Below, one piece after another: positions 46,785 through 54,224 of a stretch of DNA of 62,146 nucleotides. A program made the translations under genes and the position numbers. How positions within the stretch are numbered: position 1 is the first letter of the stretch; every line of letters begins with the position of its first letter. Location: positions 1 through 62,146 of the forward strand of contig NZ_AJLN01000117.1 in assembly GCF_000317285.1 (NCBI RefSeq), written 5' to 3'. The notes beneath the pieces are model-generated. The model did no database searches. It saw only the letters and a list, made by a program, of their open reading frames with translations, and was not told where the DNA came from. The DNA comes from Chlorogloeopsis fritschii PCC 6912. GTDB lineage: Bacteria; Cyanobacteriota; Cyanobacteriia; Cyanobacteriales; Nostocaceae.

Positions 46785-46866
46785 TTAAAAAACAAAAACC
46801 GCAGAGTTTGCTCTGCGGTTCACCGGGCGGTTTCCATTGGGAAACTGAATTCACTCCCGGTGAACC
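46785..46866 (-). ncRNA. Two-hairpin structured RNA with terminator upstream of the aroF leader
   Basis: On the minus strand GGTTCACCGGG (46856-46866) pairs perfectly with CCCGGTGAACC (46817-46827), enclosing a second small stem GTTTCC-CAAT-GGAAAC. Directly after comes a terminator: AACCGCAGAG-CAAA-CTCTGCGGTT (46797-46820) followed by TTTTGTTTTTT. The two stems share four bases, so they partly exclude each other. It could be an independent small RNA or a first attenuation element in the aroF leader; no known riboswitch is recognised. Confidence 0.6.
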
Positions 46867-46892
46867 ACCCTAAACCAATAATAAAAGTAAGA

Positions 46893-46982
46893 ATTATATG
46901 TGAGCATCTGCGAGGGGCTTTTTTTAAAACTAGAATTACACCTATACTCAAAGACAATAGCAGATGCTTAGACCCGCGTCAA
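46893..46982 (-). promoter_or_regulatory. Promoter region of the aroF leader
   Basis: On the minus strand TTGACG (46977-46982), a 17-base spacer and TATTGT (46954-46959) make a good sigma-70-type promoter. A TATAAT box follows at 46893-46898. AGCATCTGC inside the first spacer (46960-46968 on the minus strand) and its exact reverse complement GCAGATGCT (46903-46911) flank the first start site, a possible operator pair. Transcription from the first site would give about 340 bases of leader. Confidence 0.6.
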
Positions 46983-47389
46983 GACCCTGGACTAAAAAAG
47001 GTGTGAAGTATGAGGTATGACAATTTTGGATTGCTTGTTAAGTACAATTTAGAGAATCAAGCTAGCTTGCCGACAACAAAAATCTGGCGATAAAGACTTG
47101 TTGCTTGATTGCGCTACCTTCCCAAAGTACTGACATTGCCTATTTCCAGTGAGTTATGGTTAATTCACTACCCAATATCTAAAAGTATTGGTTTCCAAAA
47201 TCTTGCGAGGTTTTATGGAATTCAGTTAATTTCTTACCTGTAAATCTTGCGTGTCTCCCTGACTGTCTTAACAATACGTATTCAATCGCACTTGATTTAA
47301 CGGGATTCTATGGCAACAAACTACCAAAAATTAACCGTTACCAATTCCCTATTGACGTAACTCAGTTTTGAAGCATTCTAATTTGTATT
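46983..47389. other. Intergenic region without recognised gene
   Basis: About 400 AT-rich bases between the aroF promoter and the next plus-strand gene. I see no gene or clear structure; it should contain the promoter of the gene at 47390. Confidence 0.35.
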
Positions 47390-47881
47390 ATGCCTAGCTC
47401 CAAATCCAAAATTTTAGCTACTTCTTTCGACTACCAAGGAATTTACCCTTGCCCGGTTTGTCATGTGGGAAAAATTACTCATATGCCATTGATGGAGGCT
47501 ATGTCCTGTGATTTTTGCCATCAAATTTTTACTGTTAATGTGGAACAACAGCAACTAGTAATGCCTTCTAGACAACCTCCCTTGGTTTGGCGTTGGAATG
47601 GTTTTAATTGGACAGAAGCTCATTTAGAAGGAGTAGAATTTGGTTGGGGCTATGTGCTAGCAGCCATTGCTTTTATATTTCTTCCCACTGCCTTAATTGG
47701 GATAGTCGCTTATATTTTCCCACCACATCCAGATGCTCCCTTCTCTTGGGTTCCATATATCTGGACTGTACTAACATTTTTCTCGCATTTAGCAATTATT
47801 GTTTGGCTGTTTATTGAGATTTATCAGATTCCTGTTCGAGCTTATTTTAGAGCCTTACGACAACGTTTAAGCAGTCGTTAA
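47390..47881 (+). CDS. Zinc-ribbon membrane protein of unknown function
   Basis: A 163-residue protein. The N-terminal domain has two Cys pairs, CPVC (about residue 21) and CDFC (about 39), forming a zinc ribbon, then a WRWNGFNW motif. Two membrane helices follow (about 86-107 and 120-145), with a basic C-terminus. I do not recognise the family. The zinc-ribbon-plus-membrane layout suggests a small membrane adaptor. Confidence 0.7.
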   Translation: MPSSKSKILATSFDYQGIYPCPVCHVGKITHMPLMEAMSCDFCHQIFTVNVEQQQLVMPSRQPPLVWRWNGFNWTEAHLEGVEFGWGYVLAAIAFIFLPTALIGIVAYIFPPHPDAPFSWVPYIWTVLTFFSHLAIIVWLFIEIYQIPVRAYFRALRQRLSSR

Positions 47882-48850
47882 CCGGGGAATTGTCTGGATT
47901 ATTAAACTTTTGGATAGCGTTTCAGTGTCTGGGCTGTGACAATACTCGTCAATAGCCTCTACAAGCGTTGTCCACTGAATCATCAATCTAAATTCGATAC
48001 TCGTTACCAATATCACTTTTTCTGCCCTCGAACTAAATCAGCGCCTATGCCGGAGACAGAGTATTTAGCACCAAGTCTTTAATGCCATGATGGCTCATTC
48101 CATCAGCGGTATGCAGATCACGTTAATCATGCCCAGAATCAGATTAGGAAAACGCTGCTCAATTAGGCTGTTGATTTCACAAACAATCTGTCTGGTCAAC
48201 TTTAGCGATACCACTTATGCTAATTAGATTCACTGGAGAATTAATTTTTGAATTGGAGAATCATCCAAAACGTAAAACGTAGAATGCAGAATATAATCTT
48301 GAGTTCAAAATTATAACTTAGATGATTAAATAGATACTTCGTTCAGTAGAAGTGAAGGCATAAATACTCAATTTATACTCCTGATAATTGGACAAAAATT
48401 TAGTTAGATAAATAATGTATCTCTTACTTTAGAACTATTTCAAATAGTATACAATCTTAGCTTAAATTTTTAGATTTGAGATGGGATTGCAAAAATAATG
48501 CCCATTGTTAGCGAACAAAAGCAAAATAAAATGTATCACAAGTTACTAGATGGTTTGATAACAATAAGCAACTATACCGAGAAAACCAGATTCTTCAGTG
48601 GGTAGTACCAGTCAATCAGGTGTGAATCTCCCGTGGGAGCGTAACAAAACATTGATAATCAACTGAAGTGCCTAAACCTGTTGTTACAATTTTTAGACAT
48701 TAGTAATACGGTATCTCTTTAACTGTGGCAAATACTGCGGAAAAATCCAATTTTAGTTGTAATCATTCAACAGCAGAAACTTTGACAAAAAATCAAGCTG
48801 ATAGTTAGCTGCATCGCTCATAATTAAAGTTGATTATCTTTAAAAGTCTT
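47882..48850. other. Long gap with possible decayed coding sequence
   Basis: This is nearly 1 kb without a confident gene. On the minus strand about 47885-48215 gives protein-like pieces (for example LTRQIVCEINSLIEQRFPNLILGMINV and IQWTTLVEAIDEYCHS) broken by stops, suggesting a decayed gene I cannot identify. A 35-codon ATG frame at 48498-48605 is unsupported. CTCCCGTGGGAG near 48628 is a small palindrome. Confidence 0.35.
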
Positions 48851-49537
48851 ATGAGAGAGCTGGAGCAATATTATTGGGTGTTAGACTTGGAGCCTGGAGC
48901 AACCCTAGAGGAAGTGAACCAGGCTTACAAAGATTTGGCTTTTATTTGGCATCCTGATCGCATTCCCCATGACAATCAGCGCCTCAAACAAAAGGCGCAA
49001 AGAAAGCTACAACAAATCAATGAAGCGCGGGAAAAATTACGCTCTCTCAAAGCCAAGTACCAAACTCCCCACCACCAACCACCACCTCCAAAAAAACCAC
49101 AAACCAGAACCTATGAGGCACAAGCCAGAACCTATGAGGCACAAGCCAGAACTTATGAGCCACCAAAGCCTAATCCAGACTTGAGCGGGCAGGATTTTAG
49201 CCGGGCTAATTTAAGTAACAGAGACTTATCTGGCAGAAACATGAGTTACGCCAATTTAAGTGGTGCTAATCTCAGCGATACTTTTATGCACAAAGTAATT
49301 CTTAGGGGTGCCAATTTATCTGACACCAATATGTTTAGAGCCAACTTACTTTTAGCAGACTTGAGAGAAGCCAATCTACGTAATGCCAACTTGATTGGAG
49401 CCGACTTTAGCGGTGCTGACTTGCGGGGTGCTGACTTGACAGGAGCGCGGATGCGTTCTGGCGATCGCTTACTCGTAAAATTAATTGGTGCCAATTTATC
49501 TGGTGCAATCATGCCCGATGGAACAATTCATGCGTAG
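48851..49537 (+). CDS. J-domain/pentapeptide-repeat fusion protein
   Basis: A 228-residue protein joining two modules. Residues about 5-65 are a DnaJ-like domain with an intact HPD motif (WHPDRIPHD), which would stimulate an Hsp70. A linker (about 70-105) contains Pro-rich sequence and tandem YEAQART units from a 21-base DNA repeat. Residues about 110-225 are pentapeptide repeats (A/N-L-S-x-x, such as ANLSGANLSD) forming a right-handed beta-helix. ATG 48851 is preferred over TTG 48830. It may deliver an Hsp70 to a partner bound by the helix; that is inference. Confidence 0.85.
   Translation: MRELEQYYWVLDLEPGATLEEVNQAYKDLAFIWHPDRIPHDNQRLKQKAQRKLQQINEAREKLRSLKAKYQTPHHQPPPPKKPQTRTYEAQARTYEAQARTYEPPKPNPDLSGQDFSRANLSNRDLSGRNMSYANLSGANLSDTFMHKVILRGANLSDTNMFRANLLLADLREANLRNANLIGADFSGADLRGADLTGARMRSGDRLLVKLIGANLSGAIMPDGTIHA
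49104..49160 (+). repeat. 21-base in-frame tandem repeat
   Basis: Two exact 21-base units (starting ccagaacctatgaggcacaa) and a partial third lie in the linker of the J-domain protein. They encode ARTYEAQ units. Copy number may vary among strains. Confidence 0.85.
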
Positions 49538-50343
49538 GATTGCCTATGTTTTGCCAAGAAATCGAGCATTACTTTGACCACAGCATCTGCTGACTCTAAC
49601 ACAAAGGCATGGCCGCCGCGCTCAAGGATGACTAATTCAGCGTTGGGAATGCCTTGAGTTAATTGCTCAGAAAATTTGATGGGAGTCATAATGTCTTGGT
49701 TGCCAACCACAACCAGTGTAGGGCAATGAATATCTTTGAGGCGATCGCTCGTATCACTGGCAAGAATGGCTCGGCATTGGTGATATAGCCCACTAGGTGT
49801 GGGCGGAAACGGTTGATTCTCAATCATCTGAATGAGTTGTTCCATCGCTCCTGGAGTTGAGTAAAACGCATCGGTAAACAACCAGGGTAATAAAACCTTT
49901 TGATAAAGCATTCCCTCTAGTTTCTGTGTCAATTCGCCAAATAACTCGATCAGCGAATAGAACTTTTCATCTGTTTTTGCCAAAGATGAGAGGAGTATTA
50001 AACTTTGAATTTTTTCTGGGTATGCCAAAGCTAGTTCTTGAGCAATTTGTCCACCCATCGAATGCCCAGCTACATACACTTTAGAAATGCTCAAGTAATC
50101 CAACAGTGCCGCCGCATCAGCAGCCATTTGTTTAATACTGTAGGGGCTATCTGGTGCAGAACTTTGCCCAACTCCCCAGTTATCAAAGCGAAGCACCCGA
50201 TACTGCTTAACTAGCGACGGCATCATTGCTGCCCATGTTGAACTGTCACTGTTAAACCCTGCGATCAACAGTAATAGCTCGTTTGCACTGTCACCTTGAA
50301 TTGTATAAAACAAATCAATTCCGTTAACTTGAATTACTGGCAC
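49528..50343 (-). CDS. Alpha/beta hydrolase
   Basis: A 271-residue alpha/beta-fold hydrolase. The nucleophile elbow is AGHSMGGQ (Ser about residue 96), the acid probably Asp in VVGNQDIMTP, and the His in RGGHAFVLE. The oxyanion region is IAGFNSDSSTW. It resembles 3-oxoadipate enol-lactonase or MhpC-like esterases, but the substrate cannot be told. The GTG start has GAGGAG 8 bases upstream. It overlaps the end of the convergent J-domain gene by 10 bases. Confidence 0.88.
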   Translation of the reverse strand: MPVIQVNGIDLFYTIQGDSANELLLLIAGFNSDSSTWAAMMPSLVKQYRVLRFDNWGVGQSSAPDSPYSIKQMAADAAALLDYLSISKVYVAGHSMGGQIAQELALAYPEKIQSLILLSSLAKTDEKFYSLIELFGELTQKLEGMLYQKVLLPWLFTDAFYSTPGAMEQLIQMIENQPFPPTPSGLYHQCRAILASDTSDRLKDIHCPTLVVVGNQDIMTPIKFSEQLTQGIPNAELVILERGGHAFVLESADAVVKVMLDFLAKHRQSYA

Positions 50344-50439
50344 AGCTAGATCTCCTCGAATTCTGGCTGAGTATGACTATCTTTTTTATAGGCGTTGCAT
50401 AATATAGGGATGAATTGAGGTCATCTCCGAGTTCCAAAA

Positions 50440-50608
50440 ATGTCTACAGGTGCAGTAAAATTATCGGTAGCAGAGTTAGCAGCCGTCAATCCTCATAAAC
50501 AAATTATGCAAAATCAACTGCTTTAACTCCAGAGTAAATTAAAGTAATACAAGTCGCTTTCGGTGTTCAGGAAGAGTTGAAGAGTATTATTAAGGGCTAA
50601 ATTAGAAC
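50440..50608 (+). pseudogene. Decayed small coding sequence
   Basis: A 28-codon ATG frame (50440-50526, ending QIMQNQLL) appears to continue in another frame as TALTPE-stop-IKVIQVAFGVQEELKSIIKG up to about 50602. A frameshift and one nonsense codon in a coding-like sequence suggest a broken gene. I cannot name the family. Confidence 0.35.
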
Positions 50609-50609
50609 A

Positions 50610-50909
50610 GTGAAATCAACATTGTACATAACGGCGAAAGTGTTACCAGGGAATAGGATTGAGATTCAAGCTCCGAATCTTTCAGTGGGGCAAACTGTTG
50701 AAATAGTTATTTTAATTCCAGAAACTACTATCTCTGATTCTTCTTCTGGGGAGCAAACTCTTACCTTGGAGCAGCGTCTTGCTTTTCTAAAGTTACCAAT
50801 GTCTGAACGTAGACGTATTCTGGAAAACCAAGCAGAGATGATGCTTGCTCACTATCAACAAGATTCTGAATGGCAGGAGCTGCGGTTCAACTCCGCCGTT
50901 ATGCCGTGA
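50610..50909 (+). CDS. Small antitoxin-like protein with altered C-terminus
   Basis: A 99-residue protein. Residues 5-35 look like a small beta-barrel of the SpoVT/AbrB kind (TAKVLPGNRIEIQAPNLSVGQTVEIVILIPE), followed by a helical part LSxxRR-like (EQRLAFLKLPMSERRRILENQAEMMLAHYQQDSEWQEL). Such proteins are common in cyanobacterial toxin-antitoxin loci. The last eight residues come from a dispersed repeat that begins at 50895, so the native C-terminus was probably replaced. No intact toxin follows. Confidence 0.6.
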   Translation: MKSTLYITAKVLPGNRIEIQAPNLSVGQTVEIVILIPETTISDSSSGEQTLTLEQRLAFLKLPMSERRRILENQAEMMLAHYQQDSEWQELRFNSAVMP

Positions 50910-51012
50910 GTTCTCGGTTGGGACAGTAACCGCAAGGCTATAGAGTTACCTGTGAGGCAGTACTTTGAGCTTATTGACAAGACGATTATGCCCTACTCTA
51001 AGTTACGGCCGT
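50895..51012 (+). repeat. Dispersed repeat, copy A
   Basis: The sequence contains 'ttctcggttgggacagtaa', 'ccgcaaggctat', 'tatgccctac' and 'aagttacg', shared with copy B at 53106-53251 and in part with copy C at 53843-53896. Copy A lacks 28 bases present in copy B. Coding-like reading (ELIDKTIMPY..KLR) suggests it derives from the 5' part of a gene. Confidence 0.75.
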
Positions 51013-51019
51013 ACACTTA

Positions 51020-51235
51020 ATAGAGCTACTTGAACAAGCCATTTCTTGACTAAAAACCTTGCCTGCCAATGAGCAGGATGCGATCGCCGCAATGATTCTG
51101 GAAAAACTCGAAGATGAAGCCCGATGGGATGCAACGTTTGCGAAGTCTCAGGATGTCCTTGCTAAACTTACATCTGAGACAACGACTGAGGATCGCGCAG
51201 GCAAAACCCAAGAATTAGATCGACAGACATTGTGA
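51020..51235 (+). pseudogene. Broken antitoxin gene
   Basis: One frame reads IELLEQAIS-stop-LKTLPANEQDAIAAMILEKLEDEARWDATFAKSQDVLAKLTSETTTEDRAGKTQEL, like small cyanobacterial antitoxins (LPANEQDAIAA.IL.EL.DE.RWD..FA.S.D.LAKLA). A TGA at 51047 interrupts it and there is no proper start. The toxin partner is absent. Confidence 0.6.
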
Positions 51236-51320
51236 AGTCACGCACGACAGTTTTTTCCACAGATGGATATGAAAAGTAAGGTGTATGCTACGCTTGTGAG
51301 TGTGTTGCAGGAAAAGGATT

Positions 51321-51512
51321 ATGACCACTGTAGTACAAGAATTCCTAAACACTTTTGATTGCTTGCCAGACTCAGAGCGGCTAGAGATTGCATTGGAAAT
51401 ATTGAAGCGAGTAATGAATCTAGACTTTCCGCCTTTATCGAATGAGGATTTAGTCTTAAATGCTGAAGCAATTTTTCTAGAGTTGGATAAGCAAGAATCT
51501 GACTATGAGTAG
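51321..51512 (+). CDS. Putative antitoxin of the MazF-type toxin
   Basis: A 63-residue acidic protein starting at ATG 51321 with AAAAGG upstream. TVVQEFLNTFDCLPDSERLEIALEILKRV forms two helices, and the acidic tail is probably the toxin-binding part. It overlaps the MazF-like gene by 8 bases, which is the basis for the call; the sequence itself does not match classic MazE DNA-binding barrels. Confidence 0.7.
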   Translation: MTTVVQEFLNTFDCLPDSERLEIALEILKRVMNLDFPPLSNEDLVLNAEAIFLELDKQESDYE

Positions 51513-51855
51513 CCCCGAACGTGGAGAGGTTTGGCTTGTCGATCTAGGCTACGTAGCAAAAGTAAGACCGTGTTTGGTCATTAGTATCTCTGCTTTGGAT
51601 CGAGACCGTGCGTTAGCGACTCTCATTCCCCACACAACCAGTCCACGCGGTTCCAGATTTGAGGTAGAGATCAAAGTCAACTTCCTTCGAGCAGGAGTAT
51701 TTGATGTACAAAACATCGTTACAATTCCTTATGCAAAGCTGGTGCGAAAGTTAGGCAAATTGACAGCAGAGCAGTTAGTGGAAGTGGAAGAAGTACTACT
51801 CTTTTGGTTGGGATTTAAGGAGGAAAAGACCGAAGATGACGGAGACGGGGAGTAG
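51505..51855 (+). CDS. MazF/PemK-type endoribonuclease toxin
   Basis: A 116-residue MazF-family toxin that would cut mRNA at short sequences. The family start RGEVWLVDLG, KVRPCLVIS (Arg-Pro of the active loop), LIPHTTSPRGSRFEVEI and the helix KLTAEQLVEVEEVL are all present, so it should be functional. A charged Glu/Asp-rich end (KEEKTEDDGDGE) extends beyond the usual C-terminus. A broken paralogue lies at 58621. Confidence 0.9.
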   Translation: MSSPERGEVWLVDLGYVAKVRPCLVISISALDRDRALATLIPHTTSPRGSRFEVEIKVNFLRAGVFDVQNIVTIPYAKLVRKLGKLTAEQLVEVEEVLLFWLGFKEEKTEDDGDGE

Positions 51856-52293
51856 TTAGTTGATTGTGCGTAACTAACTTTCTTGCTTGGTTTAAGTTAA
51901 GTTGGTGAGAGAAGTTATAAGTATGTAACAAACAATTAAGCAGAAGAATTAGAGTGAAATTTTACACATTGTGTACTGTAGGTAATCCTGTGCGAAGAAT
52001 TTACGGGTATGTAAACTGTACTGGTAAAGTAACTTTTGAACAATGAGCTTGTTTTACCATTATTTCCAGGTTTGCGATCGCCTCAGCAGAATAATAGCTT
52101 TTACTAAGCTACCGCACACTAACTCTTTTCAGTGCGTAGACGTAACCGGGCTTACTGTTAGGCATCGCTTTTGCCATAGTTTTAGAAGGGCGATCGCTCA
52201 TTAACAGCATTACCGTCTTAGATATTAATGTTAATAGTTATGCACCGAGATTCTGTGTGGTGGGAAAAAGATTTTATTTTCTAGTGGTGAGAT
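51856..52293. other. Gap with HIP1 sites and a segment duplicated at 58.7 kb
   Basis: No gene is seen. The block near 52050-52200 ('attatttccaggtttgcgatcg', 'cgcctcag', 'gttaggcat', 'gttttagaagggcgat') has a diverged counterpart at 58822-58950, following the MazF remnant in both places. It is therefore the tail of a duplicated segment. Confidence 0.5.
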
Positions 52294-53019
52294 ATGCAGA
52301 AGCTACAGGTTGAAGAGCTATTGAGGTGTTATATTGCTGGAGAGAAGGAATTTGCTGACCTATGGCTTAGAGGTTCTATCAAAGGTGCTAATCTTAAAGG
52401 AGTTAACCTGAGAGGTTCTTATTTAGAGGGTTGCTTTGAAAAGTGCGATTTAAGTGGCGCAGACTTGAGTAATTTTAGAGGAGATCATGCAACCTTCGAT
52501 AAGTGCAATCTTAGCGGCGTCAATTTGAGTAATAGCGAGTTCAGCCAGTCTAGTTTTTGGGAATCAGATTTAAGTTACGCCAATCTGAGAGGAATGAGAA
52601 TGTTAGAGGGAGGTATGAGAGGAACAAACTTAAGCAATGCGAACTTAAGCCACGTTAGTCTCCCTGATTGTGACATGAGAGAAGTCAACTTAAGCAATGC
52701 TGACCTGAGTTATGCGGGTATGCCTTGGGTTAGATTAAATGGCTCTAATCTAAGCAATGCGAATTTCTTAAATGCAAACCTTGCAAAAGCCTGCCTTGAA
52801 GGGGCTGACTTAAGTGGAGCTAACTTGAGTAACGCTAACCTTGGGGCTTTTGCTTACAAAGATGTTCAAAATGATATGCCAGACTGGGATTATTCAGTAG
52901 GTGCGGATTTAACGAACACGAACCTAGCAAAGGCAAATCTCACAGGAGCGAATCTTCAAGGTGCTATTCTCTGCAAAACGATAATGCCTGATGGCAGTAT
53001 CCGTAACGATTGTTGCTGA
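52294..53019 (+). CDS. Pentapeptide-repeat protein
   Basis: A 241-residue protein. After a short helical start (MQKLQVEELLRCYIAGEKEFADLWLRG), residues about 28-235 are pentapeptide repeats (NLSNANLS, DLSGADLS, TNLAKANLTGANL), folding as a right-handed quadrilateral beta-helix. One interruption near residue 195 (AYKDVQNDMPDWDYSV) may be a loop. The end (IMPDGSIRND) resembles the end of the J-domain fusion protein (IMPDGTIHA). Function is unknown. Confidence 0.85.
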   Translation: MQKLQVEELLRCYIAGEKEFADLWLRGSIKGANLKGVNLRGSYLEGCFEKCDLSGADLSNFRGDHATFDKCNLSGVNLSNSEFSQSSFWESDLSYANLRGMRMLEGGMRGTNLSNANLSHVSLPDCDMREVNLSNADLSYAGMPWVRLNGSNLSNANFLNANLAKACLEGADLSGANLSNANLGAFAYKDVQNDMPDWDYSVGADLTNTNLAKANLTGANLQGAILCKTIMPDGSIRNDCC

Positions 53020-53105
53020 TGAAAGCGCATAATAAGCCCGTTACACACCAACCATACAAAGTTAGTTGGTTGAGTCCGAGAGGCTACTAGCGGCGGGTGA
53101 ACAGG

Positions 53106-53251
53106 GTTATTATGCCACGATTTCTCGGTTGGGATAGTAACCGCAAGGCTATCTATTAGTGTTCAACAGCAAGAAACCTCAGAGTTATCTGTGAGGCAGT
53201 GCTTAGAGCTTATTGACAAGACGATTATGCCCTACGTTAAGTTACGATCGT
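53106..53251 (+). repeat. Dispersed repeat, copy B
   Basis: The longest of three related copies, containing an extra 28 bases (near 53154-53181) relative to copy A. A coding-like reading MPRFLGWDSNRKAI then, after a frame change, VQQQETSELSVRQCLELIDKTIMPYVKLR is visible. The flanking 53020-53105 holds nothing else. Confidence 0.75.
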
Positions 53252-53279
53252 TGTGTACCTGAACCAGCAAAATTAGTCC

Positions 53280-53609
53280 ATGAGCCTTGTTTTCGAGCCT
53301 GAGACACCGCCTTTGTGGGAAGATGAAACCGGAGCAATTCGAGTTGGAAATTCAAGGGTCTTACTAGAGACTGTAATCCGAGCTTTTCAAGATGGTGCAT
53401 CTCCTGAGTCTATTGTTCATCGATATTCAACTCTATACTTGTCCGATGTTTACAACACAATCGGTTACTATCTTCGACACCAGGATGCTGTAGAGGCTTA
53501 CTTGAGTCAGAGAGAGCAATTGGCTAATTCTGTACAACAACGTTTATCTAACATTCAACCTGATTTGAGTTACATTCGTTCTCGTTTGTTGTCTCAACAG
53601 AATCCATAG
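53280..53609 (+). CDS. DUF433 antitoxin
   Basis: A 109-residue DUF433 protein: GAIRVGNSRVLLETVIRAFQDGASPESIVHRYSTLYLSDVYNTIGYYLRHQDAVEAYL, with the usual helix-turn-helix. It differs in type from the one at 43044 (longer, with a 30-residue Gln/Arg-rich tail). A truncated DUF5615 toxin follows 8 bases downstream, so this is now an orphan. Confidence 0.85.
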   Translation: MSLVFEPETPPLWEDETGAIRVGNSRVLLETVIRAFQDGASPESIVHRYSTLYLSDVYNTIGYYLRHQDAVEAYLSQREQLANSVQQRLSNIQPDLSYIRSRLLSQQNP

Positions 53610-53617
53610 CAGTGGGT

Positions 53618-53743
53618 ATGTTGAGTTTGTTAAGCGATGAAAACTTTAACGGTGACATCGTTCGAGGGCTATTGCTGCGTCAACCCAATCTTGATTTGCT
53701 GCGAGTTCAGGAGATTCAGCAGTTTCTTAGGTGTAATTTATGA
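53618..53743 (+). pseudogene. Truncated DUF5615 toxin
   Basis: A 41-residue frame MLSLLSDENFNGDIVRGLLLRQPNLDLLRVQE, the standard N-terminus of this toxin family, then diverges (IQQFLRCNL) and stops. About 70 C-terminal residues with the remaining acidic centre are missing. Confidence 0.7.
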
Positions 53744-53842
53744 TTTTGGTTTGGTCTACGACACCGTATAACAATTCGACAGGGGCGGACTACCGGGACA
53801 CCTTTAGTATGGATGCAAAGGTTACTTGTAGTTGCTCAGTCG

Positions 53843-53896
53843 TGCCGTTATGCTGCGAGTTCTCGGTTGGGACAGTACATCAAATTTATCTGTAAG
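53843..53896 (+). repeat. Dispersed repeat, copy C (partial)
   Basis: It shares 'tgccgttatgctgcgagttctcggttgggacag' with copy A in diverged form, then jumps to the 'ttatctgt' part. It abuts the 3' end of the HigA-like gene. The preceding 53744-53842 holds no gene. Confidence 0.6.
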
Positions 53897-53905
53897 TGTT
53901 TAGGG

Positions 53906-54220
53906 TTAGCCTACTTGTGCAATAACCTGTCCAATTTCTTGAGGAGTTGCGCCTGTTGCCAGCATCGCCCGAATGAGTAATTCAATAGAAACCGAAGCAT
54001 CACCATTCTCAGCCTTAGCGATCCGGGGTTGGCTGGAGTGTAATTTCTCTGCGAGTTCTGTTTGGGTCATTGATTTTTGTCGTCGTTCTTTGAGGCAACG
54101 GCTGAGAGCAAGCTTAATTTCAATCAGTGTAGTTTCTTCTGGGGTAAGGTCTAAAAATTCTGAAACAGTTCCAACTGTCCAGCCTTTTTCTTCCAGCTTT
54201 TTTCTTTTAGCTTCTTTCAT
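53906..54220 (-). CDS. higA: XRE/HigA-type antitoxin
   Basis: A 104-residue helix-turn-helix protein. The N-terminal 45 residues include KKLEEKGWTVGTVSEFLDLTPEE, and the XRE domain is SMTQTELAEKLHSSQPRIAKAENGDASVSIELLIRAMLATG. It acts as antitoxin and repressor of the pair. ATG 54220 (AGGA 8 bases before) is preferred to the longer frame, since it starts 4 bases after the toxin stop. Toxin first, antitoxin second is the HigBA order. Confidence 0.88.
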   Translation of the reverse strand: MKEAKRKKLEEKGWTVGTVSEFLDLTPEETTLIEIKLALSRCLKERRQKSMTQTELAEKLHSSQPRIAKAENGDASVSIELLIRAMLATGATPQEIGQVIAQVG

Positions 54221-54224
54221 ACGC

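Noticed and set aside
48498-48605. A 35-codon ATG frame (MPIVSEQKQ...)
   Set aside because: It has no ribosome site, no recognisable pattern and lies in an apparently decayed region.
49246-49512. Minus-strand frame with Lys/Ala/Leu repeats
   Set aside because: Its periodicity is the antisense of the pentapeptide repeats of the J-domain fusion gene.
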